In this document: positions 1-8,624 of the stretch, in pieces | How positions within the stretch are numbered: the stretch's first letter is position 1 | Layout of the letters: each line of letters starts with the position of its first letter | DNA from: Oscillospiraceae bacterium | Lineage (GTDB): Bacteria; Bacillota; Clostridia; Oscillospirales; CAG-272 | Assembly (NCBI GenBank): GCA_015063745.1 | Contig: SVTO01000031.1 | Location: 1-34,095, forward strand | DNA length: 34,095 nt | Direction: 5' to 3' | The notes under the pieces: model-generated | Told to the model about the DNA's origin: nothing | What the model saw: the letters and a program-made list of their open reading frames with translations, nothing else | Database searches by the model: none | Translations under genes and position numbers: made by a program

Positions 1-18
1 CAGAAGTCTTGGGTGTTT

Positions 19-84
19 CGACCGTTGCGACGGTCGATGAGGGGCTTTGCCCCTTCAAACCCCACGAGCTTTTGAAAAAGCTCG
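19..84. repeat. Cluster of three tandem perfect stem-loops
   Basis: Three perfect inverted repeats follow one another. The first has a 7-bp stem (19-25 with 30-36, loop TGCG), the second a 5-bp GGGGC/GCCCC stem (41-45 with 49-53), and the third a 9-bp stem (65-73 with 76-84) closing on GA. None is followed by a clean T-tract on the minus strand, so it is not a classical terminator, although it lies just downstream of the tautomerase gene that ends at 132. It resembles the dispersed multi-hairpin elements found at gene 3' ends in Oscillospiraceae-type genomes; that comparison is from memory and unverified. It could act as a 3' mRNA stabiliser or be a remnant of a non-autonomous repeat. Confidence 0.6.
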
Positions 85-131
85 ACCAAAACTTTTCTAC
101 TTGCAACAGCCTCTTTTTTGTCATAGGAATA

Positions 132-476
132 TCAGAAATTCCGGCCGTTCCAACCCCATGTGCCGATGCCTTCGTACTTTACGTAGATACGGTCTTCGGG
201 AATCTGCAGGACTTCCTTCAGGATGGCACATACATCCCTGGTCATCTTTTCGGCACCGGCAGGGTTAACGTCACCGAAAAGCTTTACTTCCACATAAGCG
301 GTGGGTGCGTCCTGATTGCCCATGAACCACAGGCGGCAGTTGTCTTCAAAATTCAGCATCAGCCATCTTTCCGTTTTGCCGGGGAAATTTTCGATCGCGG
401 CACCGAATTTTTCCTTCAGAAGTTTTTCCTTATCGGGAGTGATGACTGTGGATACTTTCGTTTCGATATAAGGCAT
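132..476 (-). CDS. MIF-like tautomerase family protein
   Basis: This 114-residue protein matches the macrophage migration inhibitory factor/phenylpyruvate tautomerase family in length and layout. The start is MPYIETKVS, so Pro2, the catalytic base exposed after Met removal in this superfamily, is present. The C-terminal part has the family pattern DRIYVKYE followed by WGWNG near the end (residues 96-112). Family members interconvert keto and enol forms of 2-oxo acids such as phenylpyruvate; the substrate here is unknown. The gene starts 12 nt after the stop of the DUF4298 gene and is the last of a three-gene unit headed by a glycyl radical enzyme, which suggests a linked role on a keto or enol intermediate. 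That link is inference. No signal peptide is visible, so it is probably cytosolic. Confidence 0.88.
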   Translation of the reverse strand: MPYIETKVSTVITPDKEKLLKEKFGAAIENFPGKTERWLMLNFEDNCRLWFMGNQDAPTAYVEVKLFGDVNPAGAEKMTRDVCAILKEVLQIPEDRIYVKYEGIGTWGWNGRNF

Positions 477-488
477 ATTTTTTCTCCT

Positions 489-809
489 TTATGCTTTTTT
501 CAGTATTTCCGCAGCTGTTTCCAGCATTTCGATTGCCAGTTCCTGATTTTCCGTCAGCAGGTTCCAAACAGCGTCTTCTGTAAGTACGCCACATCTCAGA
601 TCGGGAGGGAGATTTCCCTTCTCGGAATCCTCGAAATCCGCACGCCACTGCAGACTGTCGTAATAGGTGGACAGACTGCGGATTGTGTCTTGTACATCGC
701 GGAACAGCGCCAGTGCTTCTTCATACTTGGTAAGCACTTCTGTACACCGGTTCAGGGCATCTTCCATCTGTTCGATATATTTTATGCGGTTTTCTGCGGA
801 ATTTTCCAT
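489..809 (-). CDS. DUF4298 domain protein
   Basis: This 106-residue, mostly helical, acidic protein has the DUF4298 signature: a YYDS..W segment followed by GNLPPDLRCGVLTED and a terminal NLL helix. The function of the family is not known. A longer reading frame extends to 872, but the ATG at 809 is preferred because GAGG lies about 7 nt upstream and the extension would run into the end of the glycyl radical enzyme gene. It sits 43 nt downstream of that gene and 12 nt upstream of the tautomerase gene, in the same orientation, so the three are probably co-transcribed. The N-terminal helix (residues 1-50) may form a coiled coil, compatible with a small adaptor or partner protein. Confidence 0.85.
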   Translation of the reverse strand: MENSAENRIKYIEQMEDALNRCTEVLTKYEEALALFRDVQDTIRSLSTYYDSLQWRADFEDSEKGNLPPDLRCGVLTEDAVWNLLTENQELAIEMLETAAEILKKA

Positions 810-852
810 TTTGAATCCTCGGTCTTTCTCTGTTGGCTGAAATGCCGGATTA

Positions 853-3012
853 TCAATACATAGTACGGGCAATTACGTTATTCTGGAGGTCTTCGTTCAG
901 ATTGACAAAACGGTCGCTGTAACCGCCTACACGTACGATCAGGTCGCGGTGTGCGTCGGGGTTCTTCTGGGCGTCGAGCAGTTCTTCCTGGGATACAACG
1001 CCGATCTGGATCTGCTGGCCGCCACGTTCAAAGTAGGATTCCCACAGGGACAGGAAGGCTTCCTTGCCCGGTTCGGAATTGAAGATGTTCTTATCGAATT
1101 TCAGATTCAGGATAAAGCCGCTGGCGGGCAGAGTCTGGTCCAGATGCAGGCAGGAGTTCAGCAGGGCTGTGGGACCGTTGGTATCTCTGCCGGGTGTGGC
1201 ACCGATGGAGTCGGCGATGATCGGGTCGGAGCACTTTCTGCCGCTCGGCAATGCACCCAGCGCACGTCCCATGCCGGGAGAGTTGATGAAGGGAGAACAG
1301 CCGCTGGTGAAGAAGCCCCCGCGGAAGGTCGGAATGGTACGCAGGTAACGGCTGCAGTGGTTGATGGCCTTTTCCGCCAGTTCGTCCACGTATTCGATAT
1401 CGTTGCCGAACTTCAGCTCATTATTGGCGAAGAAGCGGAAATCTTCCTCATGGCCTTCAAAATTCTTAGCGGCCATATCCGCGATTTCCTGAAGGGTATA
1501 CTTTTTCTCTTCAAATACGTACTTCTTGATGGCTGCAAGGGAGTCTGCGGTTTCGGCGATACCGTGGAACAGGATCTGGCCGTGGCCGTAGAGGGGACCG
1601 CCGTTTTTATAGTCCTTTGCCTTTTCGATACATCCTTCGATCAGGATGGAACGGTAGGGGTTCGGGGATTTTTCTGCGTATGTTCTCTGGGCGAGATTGG
1701 CAAGGCCTGTAGTTACGTCCAGCAGGTGCTGTGCCTGAATGATGAAGGCGCTGTAGAAATCTTCGAAAGTCTTGAAAGATTCGATTGTACCCGTTTTCGG
1801 GCCGAGGACATTGCCGGTTACTGTGGAAACACCGTTATTCAGCGCCAGTTCCACCGCTTTCGCCAGGCATACCTGTCCGTCTTCCAGACCCATATGGCTC
1901 TTGGACTGGATGTCGATCTGGTTACAGCCGTTCATAACATATTCATGGGCGTCTGCTGCGGGAATACCCAGGCTTTCCAGTGCCGGGCAGACCACTTCGT
2001 CATTGTACAGAGCCGGCAGACCGCAGCCGGTTGCCAGAGCCTTGTGTGCAGCTTCCATCAGTTCCTTCGGTGTACCTTTATGCCAGCGGAGGGTCAGGTT
2101 GGGCTTGGTGGCATTGGCGGCAGCAGTTTCTTCGAGAATGGCGTAGGTCAGGGAGTTGGTCAGGTCATTGCCTTCCGCGTCGGAACCGGAAATGCAGAGG
2201 TTCCATGCATCCGCTTCGATCAGCTTCCGCCATACCATATGGAGGTATTCTCTGCGGAGAGGTTCATCGGTCTTTTCCCAGAAGGGATACATGTACTGGT
2301 CGAAATGTCCGGGGGAGTCCTGACCGTCGAAGCACATATTCAGAATGAACAGAATGGACGCTTCCGCAAAGTCACGGCAGGGCTTCTTGGGGGCGTGATC
2401 GAAGGTTTTTACGGTGCGGGCATAGTATGCCTTGGTTTTTTCGTCGGTGCAGGCTTCCATGAGCTGGGCCGCTTTTTCGCCGTAACGGGCGCACATGACA
2501 TCGAAGGCATCCAGCATCATGTCCATGGCATCGTAGAAATCGTCCTTGCCTTCATTGATCGCACGGTATTTGGCAACCTTTTCACGGTAATAATCCGTAC
2601 CGTTGGCGGCAAAACCGGCGAAATCAGGGTTGGCGTGGCCCATCCAGCTGCCGGCCCACATATGGCCTTCCGTTTCGTGCATTTCATATTCGGGTGTTCT
2701 CTCATAGCTGTTGGAGGCCCAGGAAGGCATATTCTCCAGAATATATTTTTCGTCTTCCGGATCCACATCGCCGTTCTGGCTGGATCCCTTTACGGAACCG
2801 GGCCGGAATACAAGGCTGTTGGCAAAAGCAAAATATACTTCTCCGAGAGCAACACCTCGGCAGAAGCCCTGTTCATCCACATTGAATGCGGACAAGGGCA
2901 GTTCCTTCATGGCTGTGAGGAATCCGGCTGACATTCTTTTGAGTTTGCTTCCACCTTCACAGGACAGAAAACCTCTGGAAAACGGGAATCTTTTTGTTTT
3001 GAATTCGTGCAT
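853..3012 (-). CDS. Glycyl radical enzyme, pyruvate formate-lyase-like, divergent active site
   Basis: The 719-residue protein is a glycyl radical enzyme. The C-terminal glycyl radical loop is RVGGYSDRF (residues 694-702), with Gly697 as the expected radical site; the residue before it is Gly instead of the usual Ser or Thr. The catalytic Cys loop is NGCNQ (361-365). Cys363 is kept, but the position that is Glu in the GCxE motif of dehydratase and lyase members (glycerol dehydratase, CutC, hydroxyproline dehydratase) is Gln365. It is not a PFL proper, which has two adjacent cysteines. PALYNDE (333-339) is another family landmark. At 719 residues it is short for the family. The start at 3012 has AAGGAGG 9 nt upstream. 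No activating radical-SAM enzyme is encoded in the window, so activation must come from elsewhere. Downstream, DUF4298 and tautomerase genes complete the unit. The substrate is unknown. Confidence 0.92.
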   Translation of the reverse strand: MHEFKTKRFPFSRGFLSCEGGSKLKRMSAGFLTAMKELPLSAFNVDEQGFCRGVALGEVYFAFANSLVFRPGSVKGSSQNGDVDPEDEKYILENMPSWASNSYERTPEYEMHETEGHMWAGSWMGHANPDFAGFAANGTDYYREKVAKYRAINEGKDDFYDAMDMMLDAFDVMCARYGEKAAQLMEACTDEKTKAYYARTVKTFDHAPKKPCRDFAEASILFILNMCFDGQDSPGHFDQYMYPFWEKTDEPLRREYLHMVWRKLIEADAWNLCISGSDAEGNDLTNSLTYAILEETAAANATKPNLTLRWHKGTPKELMEAAHKALATGCGLPALYNDEVVCPALESLGIPAADAHEYVMNGCNQIDIQSKSHMGLEDGQVCLAKAVELALNNGVSTVTGNVLGPKTGTIESFKTFEDFYSAFIIQAQHLLDVTTGLANLAQRTYAEKSPNPYRSILIEGCIEKAKDYKNGGPLYGHGQILFHGIAETADSLAAIKKYVFEEKKYTLQEIADMAAKNFEGHEEDFRFFANNELKFGNDIEYVDELAEKAINHCSRYLRTIPTFRGGFFTSGCSPFINSPGMGRALGALPSGRKCSDPIIADSIGATPGRDTNGPTALLNSCLHLDQTLPASGFILNLKFDKNIFNSEPGKEAFLSLWESYFERGGQQIQIGVVSQEELLDAQKNPDAHRDLIVRVGGYSDRFVNLNEDLQNNVIARTMY

Positions 3013-3053
3013 ATGTCATTACCTCCTTGTAAGAGTTTTTCGCTGCGTTTCAC

Positions 3054-3078
3054 TACGGTTGTACTTTGTAGAACCGTA
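3054..3078. promoter_or_regulatory. 25-bp dyad at the glycyl radical enzyme transcription start
   Basis: A near-perfect palindrome has 7-bp arms (3054-3060 and 3072-3078), one symmetric mismatch, and inner 3-bp arms TAC/GTA around a TTT centre. It begins right after the -10 element at 3086-3091, so it covers the predicted start point and first transcribed bases. It could be a repressor operator or a 5'-terminal mRNA stem-loop. Confidence 0.6.
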
Positions 3079-3085
3079 TACTATA

Positions 3086-3114
3086 TTATTACATTATTCT
3101 TCCGCAAATGTCAA
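3086..3114 (-). promoter_or_regulatory. Sigma-A promoter of the glycyl radical enzyme operon
   Basis: On the minus strand TTGACA (3114-3109) and TAATAA (3091-3086) are separated by 17 nt. The -35 is a perfect consensus. The predicted start is near 3079, giving a leader of about 67 nt before the ATG at 3012. Confidence 0.75.
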
Positions 3115-3150
3115 CACTTTTCCAAATATTTTTTCAAGAAATTTTCCGGT

Positions 3151-4239
3151 TCAGAAACGGTTGTTTACCGCGGCTTCCTCGATGGAATATTTGGAGATGA
3201 TATCGTAGTCCACAACCACCTCGGGAATGTAGCTTTCGATGTAGTCGGTAAACAGCTTGTTGCGCAGGTCCTCTTCAAAATCCGCGAAGAAATCGGCGTT
3301 GTCGGGGTTGTTGTATGCACCTTCGTCAAGGGGCAGGCGCATCAGAAAATGGACGCCGTATGCGCTGTCCACACGGGTGATTTCACCCACTTCCAGTTCG
3401 AATGACGCCTTCACTACATCGGAAATATAGTCGATGGTATGGGTCAGGTAATAGCCGTTTGCGTAGAAATGGTCTTCCGAATAGGTTTCGTAGATCTCTT
3501 CGAAATCTTCACCGGCTTTAATGGCAGCATCGATGATACCGATGGTCTTGTCCTTGGCGGCTTTGTTTTCCTCGGACATGGCATTTATGATATAATTGCC
3601 GTTTTCGTCCGTTTTCAGGTAACCGTCCTCATCGGTTTCGTATTCGTAGCTGTTATTTACGTAGATCTGGCGGACTCTGCAGTAGTTGTCTTCATAATAC
3701 TGCTGTCTGTCCGTGTCAGTTACGGTATTGACGCCGTTTTCACCGTAGGTATAGGCGAACATGAGATCGTTGATCTCCTGCATGAGGCAAACTTCCTTCA
3801 GCATATTCATGTTGATGCCGTATTTGCCCAAAGCGGCGTTCAGGGTGTTTTTGTTGCCGTCCGCGTAGTTCTTCAGAAGATCGGCTATATATTCGTCCAC
3901 CGCTTCTTCCACGGCTTCGGGTACCTTCAGACCGGCTTCACGGAACAACTCGGAGCAGATCAGAGTCATGGAAATATTGTCAACGGTGGAGTCGAACAGG
4001 TACTCTTCCACCGTCATGCCGTTGTCCAGTTTGGAGCGGTAGTGGGCGGCGGTGTCTTCCATGTCCGTGTAGGTATTCAGGTAGATGCCCTTATAGGAGC
4101 AGAGCCAGTAGACAAACTGGTTTTCCGTGATATGGCTTTTGCCGAAGGTCATTACGGGATCGCCCGCGCTGCAGGATGTGAACATTCCGACAATCACAAG
4201 GGCTGCCGTAATGCCGCTTAACCATCTTTTGATTTTCAT
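3151..4239 (-). CDS. PpiC/PrsA-like peptidyl-prolyl isomerase lipoprotein
   Basis: This 362-residue protein begins with a basic-hydrophobic signal peptide ending in GMFTSC, a slightly non-canonical lipobox, so Cys23 should be lipidated and the protein anchored outside the membrane. The body has a SurA/PrsA-like helical N-domain, then a parvulin-type region around residues 190-310 with the family-style stretch ending in YGVHFLMRL, and a C-terminal helical part. It probably helps fold secreted proteins. GAGG sits about 7 nt before the ATG. It starts 53 nt after mfd with no clear terminator between, so it may be the third gene of the pth-mfd unit. The parvulin domain is divergent, and isomerase activity is not assured. 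Confidence 0.82.
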   Translation of the reverse strand: MKIKRWLSGITAALVIVGMFTSCSAGDPVMTFGKSHITENQFVYWLCSYKGIYLNTYTDMEDTAAHYRSKLDNGMTVEEYLFDSTVDNISMTLICSELFREAGLKVPEAVEEAVDEYIADLLKNYADGNKNTLNAALGKYGINMNMLKEVCLMQEINDLMFAYTYGENGVNTVTDTDRQQYYEDNYCRVRQIYVNNSYEYETDEDGYLKTDENGNYIINAMSEENKAAKDKTIGIIDAAIKAGEDFEEIYETYSEDHFYANGYYLTHTIDYISDVVKASFELEVGEITRVDSAYGVHFLMRLPLDEGAYNNPDNADFFADFEEDLRNKLFTDYIESYIPEVVVDYDIISKYSIEEAAVNNRF

Positions 4240-4292
4240 TTCTGTACCTCGCTGTGTGTTTTCTTATACATTACCACATGATTGTGACATTT

Positions 4293-7200
4293 TCAGGTTT
4301 TTTGTATGAAAAGAGTGTATTTTTTCAGAATATCCAGGACAAATTCCGTATTTCTTTCGCCCTTCGGTACCTTCATGAGGAAACAGGGCGACTGGCCGAG
4401 GGAGACACGGGTTCCGGCTTTCGGGAAGGTTTCCGCCAGCTTCGTTACGGCTCCGGCATCCATCTGATAGGGATACATCCGCACCACACCTTCGTTTTCT
4501 TCCACCTTACGCATACCGGCATTCCGGGCCATGGCCTTTATATAGCCTATACGGCACAGGTTAACGGCGGAGGAACCGGGTTCACCGTAACGGTCGCACA
4601 TTTCGTCCAGTACGTCGTTGTAGTCCTCTTCGGTTTCGATACGGGCGATTTTTTTGTACATATCCATTCTCTGGGGGGCGGAGGGAATGTAGCTTTTGGA
4701 CAGGAAAGCGTCGCACTTGATGTCGATGGCACATTCGGGTTTCGGCGGCTTGACTTCGCCTTTTTCCTCGATGACCGCCTCATTCAGCAGCTTCATGTAC
4801 AGATCGTACCCCACTGCTTCCATGTGACCGTGCTGTTCAGCACCGAGCAGGTTTCCGGCACCGCGGATTTCCAGATCGCGCAGGGCGATTTTGAATCCGG
4901 CACCGAATTCCGCATATTCCTTGATGGCAGCCAGACGCTTTTCCGCAACGTCGGACAGTACTTTGGATTTTTTATAGGTGAAGTAAGCAAAAGCACGGCG
5001 GCTGGATCGTCCTACTCTTCCCCGGATCTGGTGAAGCTGGGACAGGCCGTAGTGGTCGGCGTTTTCAATGATCAGGGTATTGGCGTTGGGAATATCCACA
5101 CCGGTTTCGATGATGGTGGTGCAGACGAGGATATCCACGTTGCCCTTCATCAGCTCCTGCCATACTTCCTCGATTTCGTCCCGATCCATTTTTCCGTGGG
5201 CTACAGCAATACGTGCATCGGGAATGGCTTTCTGCAGTTTGCCTGCCACGTTGAAGATGCCGTCCACGCGGTTGTAGAGGTAGAACACCTGTCCGTTGCG
5301 GCGGAGTTCCCGTCGGATGGCTTCGTGGAGGATGGCTTCGTCGTATTCCAGCACGTAGGTCTGGACGGGGGAACGCTGACCGGGGGCTTCTTCTAAGATA
5401 CTCATATCCACGATTCCGCCCATGGCCATATTCAGCGTACGGGGGATGGGAGTGGCGGTCAGGGTCAGGATGTCGGCGTTTGTGGCGATCTGCTTCAGTT
5501 TTTCCTTCTGGGCCACGCCGAAACGCTGTTCTTCGTCGATGATGATCAGTCCCAGATCGTGGAACTCCACGTCCTTGGAAATCAGGCGGTGGGTGCCGAT
5601 AATGATGTCCGTTTCCCCTCTGCGTACTTTGCGGATGGTGGCCTGCTGCTGGGCGGTTGTGCGGAAGCGGGATACCATGTCGATCTGTACCGGGAAAGCG
5701 CGCATACGGCTGAGAAAACTCTGGTAGTGCTGGTAGGCGAGGATGGTGGTAGGGACGAGAATAGCGACCTGCTTCCCGCTCATGACGGCTTTGAAGGCGG
5801 CGCGGAGTGCTACTTCCGTTTTGCCGTAGCCTACGTCGCCGCAGAGCAGTCTGTCCATGGGGAAATCCGCTTCCATATCCCGGCGTACATCCTCGATGGC
5901 GCGGAGCTGGCCGTCCGTTTCTTCATATTCGAAGGAGGCAGCAAATTCACGGCACATATCGTCATCGGGATCGAACCGGATCCCTTTGGTACGTTTGCGT
6001 CGGGCGTACAAATCGATCAGTTCCTTGGCCATTTCCTTTGTGGCGGCTTTGGCTTTGCTTTTCGCTTTTGTCCAGTCGGCGCCGCCCATTTTCGACAGCT
6101 TGACCATACCGCTGTCCGAGCCTGCGCCGATGTATTTGGATACCAGATCCAGCTGATCCACCGGCAGGAACAGTTTATCGGTGCCGGCATATTTGATGTG
6201 CACATAGTCACGGGAGCTGCCGCCGATGGTCAGGTTTTCAAGGCCCATGTACTGGCCGATACCGTATGCGGCGTGGACAACGAAATCCCCCACTTCCAGG
6301 TCGGCATAGGACATTATGGCTTCCGCGGCACTCTTTTTCTTCTGGGATTTGCCCCGCAGGATCTTGCCGATGCCGGATTTTGCCGATGCGGAGGAGAAAT
6401 CCAGAAATACAAACCGGGGGGAGACAAGCTCAAATCCGCCGATGTATTCGCCCGTCATGGTCAGTACGGTATTCGGCAGTTTCCGCACGAACAGTTCGTC
6501 CAGATGGGCGTTCCAGCGGGTATTGTCTGCGTTGTCGGGCAGGGATGCCGCTGTATAGCCTTTGTCGGTACAGGCTTCCAGAACGGATTTCTGTTCACCT
6601 TCCGTAGCACAGAGGACCACTGCGGTACAGCCGGCGTCCGTGTAGTTTCTGAGATCATCCAACAGCAGTTCCATCCGTCCGGCATAAGCAGGAATATGGC
6701 GGGTACCGAAAGAGAAGTTGCCGGCGGGGATCAGGCCTGCGTGGGATCGGGCAAGGGCGTCGATGAATACGGTGGGATAGTTCTCGGTTTTGGCGATGAC
6801 CGATTCCCATTCCCGCATATAGCAGCCGTCCTTTATGGGGGGAAGTTCCAAGTTTTCCAGCATATCTTCTATACTCTGGGACAGAAGGGCGTCGGCGGCG
6901 TAGACTCTTTCTTCCGCGGTCGGTGCGTCCAAAAGGATCATCATGCCTTCCGCGTAGTCCAGAAGGCAGTCGCCGTCCGGATACACAAGGGGCAGGTATT
7001 TATCCAGGAAAGGGATATCCAGTTCGTTTTCCAGCGCTGCCAGTTCTGCCGCAAGCAGGGTGCAGGCACGGCTGTATTTTTCGTCGGCGTTGTCCGTTCT
7101 GCCGATGCGCTGGATTTGTCGGCGGATCAGGGTGATGATCTCCTCACGCTGTTCCCTGTCCAGCAGAATTTCCTTTGCGGGAGGGATTACAGTGTCGCCT

Positions 7201-7901
7201 TCAATGGTTTCGATGAATCGCTGGGTGATGGGGTCGAAGGTTCCGATTCTGTCCACTTCGTCCCCGAACAGTTCGATACGGATCGGGTATCTGGCCGGCG
7301 GATACACATCTATGATGCCGCCGCGGATGGCAAACTGTCCGGCACCTTCCACCAGATCCACACGGGCATATCCGGCATCCACAAGACGGGCGGTCATGTC
7401 GGTGATGTCCAGTTCCGCATTTTCCTTCGGCAGGCGGATGCTCTTTTCACCCAGCAGTGCCGGCGGGATGGTGACCTGCAGAAGTGCTTCCGCTGTTGTA
7501 CAGATCACATCCGGTGTTTCGGCGGGTTCGTATTCGCCGGTGGAGATGCCGTACAGGGCGGACAGCACAATAAGCCTCTCATTTTCGAAATCATGGGAGG
7601 CTGTCATATTATTGAAGTTGTAATCCCGCATGGGATAGAAGGCGGTATGCAGTCCTGCGTTTTCCAGCAGTCCACGGCAGGCGGCGGCTTTTTTCTCGTC
7701 GGCGCATACCAGGAGGATCGGATCCCCCGTATCGCTGAAGTCACGGCAGAAGGCACCGAGGAAGATTCCCTCCGCCCCTTCGCTGAGTCCGCTGACGTAA
7801 TAGGGTCTCTGCTTTCCTCTGCGGGGTTCGTTCAGCATTTTCACAAGACCGGTATACTCCCGGCTCCTGCGGAAAATGTCCTGCAGTATAATTATATTCA
7901 T
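4293..7901 (-). CDS. mfd: Transcription-repair coupling factor Mfd
   Basis: At 1202 residues this is a full-length Mfd. The UvrB-like N-terminal region occupies about 1-350, the RNA polymerase interaction domain about 530-600, and the translocase motor 650-1000. The motor has Walker A GDVGYGKTE (688-696), DEEQ (789-792), TATPIPRTL (815-823) and the motif VI segment QIRGRVGRS (958-966). The C-terminal TRCF domain follows (about 1050-1170). Mfd removes RNA polymerase stalled at lesions and recruits UvrA. Its ATG overlaps the pth stop codon in ATGA, so the two are translationally coupled. The pairing of pth and mfd is common in Bacillota. Confidence 0.98.
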   Translation of the reverse strand: MNIIILQDIFRRSREYTGLVKMLNEPRRGKQRPYYVSGLSEGAEGIFLGAFCRDFSDTGDPILLVCADEKKAAACRGLLENAGLHTAFYPMRDYNFNNMTASHDFENERLIVLSALYGISTGEYEPAETPDVICTTAEALLQVTIPPALLGEKSIRLPKENAELDITDMTARLVDAGYARVDLVEGAGQFAIRGGIIDVYPPARYPIRIELFGDEVDRIGTFDPITQRFIETIEGDTVIPPAKEILLDREQREEIITLIRRQIQRIGRTDNADEKYSRACTLLAAELAALENELDIPFLDKYLPLVYPDGDCLLDYAEGMMILLDAPTAEERVYAADALLSQSIEDMLENLELPPIKDGCYMREWESVIAKTENYPTVFIDALARSHAGLIPAGNFSFGTRHIPAYAGRMELLLDDLRNYTDAGCTAVVLCATEGEQKSVLEACTDKGYTAASLPDNADNTRWNAHLDELFVRKLPNTVLTMTGEYIGGFELVSPRFVFLDFSSASAKSGIGKILRGKSQKKKSAAEAIMSYADLEVGDFVVHAAYGIGQYMGLENLTIGGSSRDYVHIKYAGTDKLFLPVDQLDLVSKYIGAGSDSGMVKLSKMGGADWTKAKSKAKAATKEMAKELIDLYARRKRTKGIRFDPDDDMCREFAASFEYEETDGQLRAIEDVRRDMEADFPMDRLLCGDVGYGKTEVALRAAFKAVMSGKQVAILVPTTILAYQHYQSFLSRMRAFPVQIDMVSRFRTTAQQQATIRKVRRGETDIIIGTHRLISKDVEFHDLGLIIIDEEQRFGVAQKEKLKQIATNADILTLTATPIPRTLNMAMGGIVDMSILEEAPGQRSPVQTYVLEYDEAILHEAIRRELRRNGQVFYLYNRVDGIFNVAGKLQKAIPDARIAVAHGKMDRDEIEEVWQELMKGNVDILVCTTIIETGVDIPNANTLIIENADHYGLSQLHQIRGRVGRSSRRAFAYFTYKKSKVLSDVAEKRLAAIKEYAEFGAGFKIALRDLEIRGAGNLLGAEQHGHMEAVGYDLYMKLLNEAVIEEKGEVKPPKPECAIDIKCDAFLSKSYIPSAPQRMDMYKKIARIETEEDYNDVLDEMCDRYGEPGSSAVNLCRIGYIKAMARNAGMRKVEENEGVVRMYPYQMDAGAVTKLAETFPKAGTRVSLGQSPCFLMKVPKGERNTEFVLDILKKYTLFIQKT

Positions 7902-8584
7902 TTTTCCACCGTTTTTTCTTCTTCGGAAGGCTTGGCTTCTTCCTTTGCTTTCGGCTTCATACCGTTGAATCTGCCCATGGCGTCGTCCGTTTTGCCGGCC
8001 ATGATCAGTTTGATGATCTCATAGGTGGCTTCCAGGCAGGGATAAATGTTTTTGCAGTCCTCATCGCTCAGGTTGCCCAGCACCCAATCGGCCATGTCGT
8101 AATCCTTATGGGGCTTTTCTCCGACACCCAAACGTACTCTGGGGAACTGATCGGAGTTGAGAATTGTGATGATACTGCGCAGCCCTCGCTGGCCGCCGTC
8201 CGAGCCGGATTTGCGGATGCGCATTCTGCCGGGGGCAAGATTTACGTCGTCGGAGAACACGATGATGTTTTCTACGGGAATTTTATAGAAGTTCATGGCT
8301 TCCTGCACCGCTTCGCCGGACAGGTTCATGAAGGTCTGGGGTTTCATGAAAAGAACCCGTTTGCCGTCCACAGTCCCCTCTCCCGTCAGGGATTTGAACC
8401 GGAGGCGCTTGATTTCGATGCCGCATTTCTGGGACAGATAATCCATAGCCATAAAGCCTGCGTTGTGACGGGTACGGGCATATTTGTCACCGGGATTGCC
8501 CAGTCCGCATATAATATATTCCGGCGGCCCCGATGTGGTGCTCTGCTGGCTGATTTTTTTGAACAGTTCCATAATGTCGCTCAT
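7898..8584 (-). CDS. pth: Peptidyl-tRNA hydrolase
   Basis: This 228-residue Pth releases peptides from peptidyl-tRNAs that dropped off the ribosome. Family motifs are GLGNPG, the catalytic-His segment RHNAGF, FMKPQTFMNLSG and FSDDVNL with the catalytic Asp. The segment usually written GGHNG in well-known Pths reads GGQRG here, so the His-Asn pair is replaced. The start at 8584 (MSDIMEL) is chosen because AGGAGG lies 9 nt upstream; the longer reading starting at 8602 would begin within or before that ribosome binding site. An N-terminal extension of about 20 residues and a charged Lys/Glu-rich tail are accessory. It is the first gene of the pth-mfd unit. Confidence 0.96.
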   Translation of the reverse strand: MSDIMELFKKISQQSTTSGPPEYIICGLGNPGDKYARTRHNAGFMAMDYLSQKCGIEIKRLRFKSLTGEGTVDGKRVLFMKPQTFMNLSGEAVQEAMNFYKIPVENIIVFSDDVNLAPGRMRIRKSGSDGGQRGLRSIITILNSDQFPRVRLGVGEKPHKDYDMADWVLGNLSDEDCKNIYPCLEATYEIIKLIMAGKTDDAMGRFNGMKPKAKEEAKPSEEEKTVEK

Positions 8585-8624
8585 TTTTGTGTACCTCCTC
8601 ATGGGTCAATGTGTCCGAACGGCG

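Noticed and set aside
949-2931. 660-residue open frame on the plus strand opposite the glycyl radical enzyme
   Set aside because: It is the antisense shadow of a clearly conserved gene, has no ribosome binding site and no recognisable domain.
5559-8024. 821-residue open frame on the plus strand opposite mfd and pth
   Set aside because: Antisense shadow caused by codon bias of mfd; no family resemblance.
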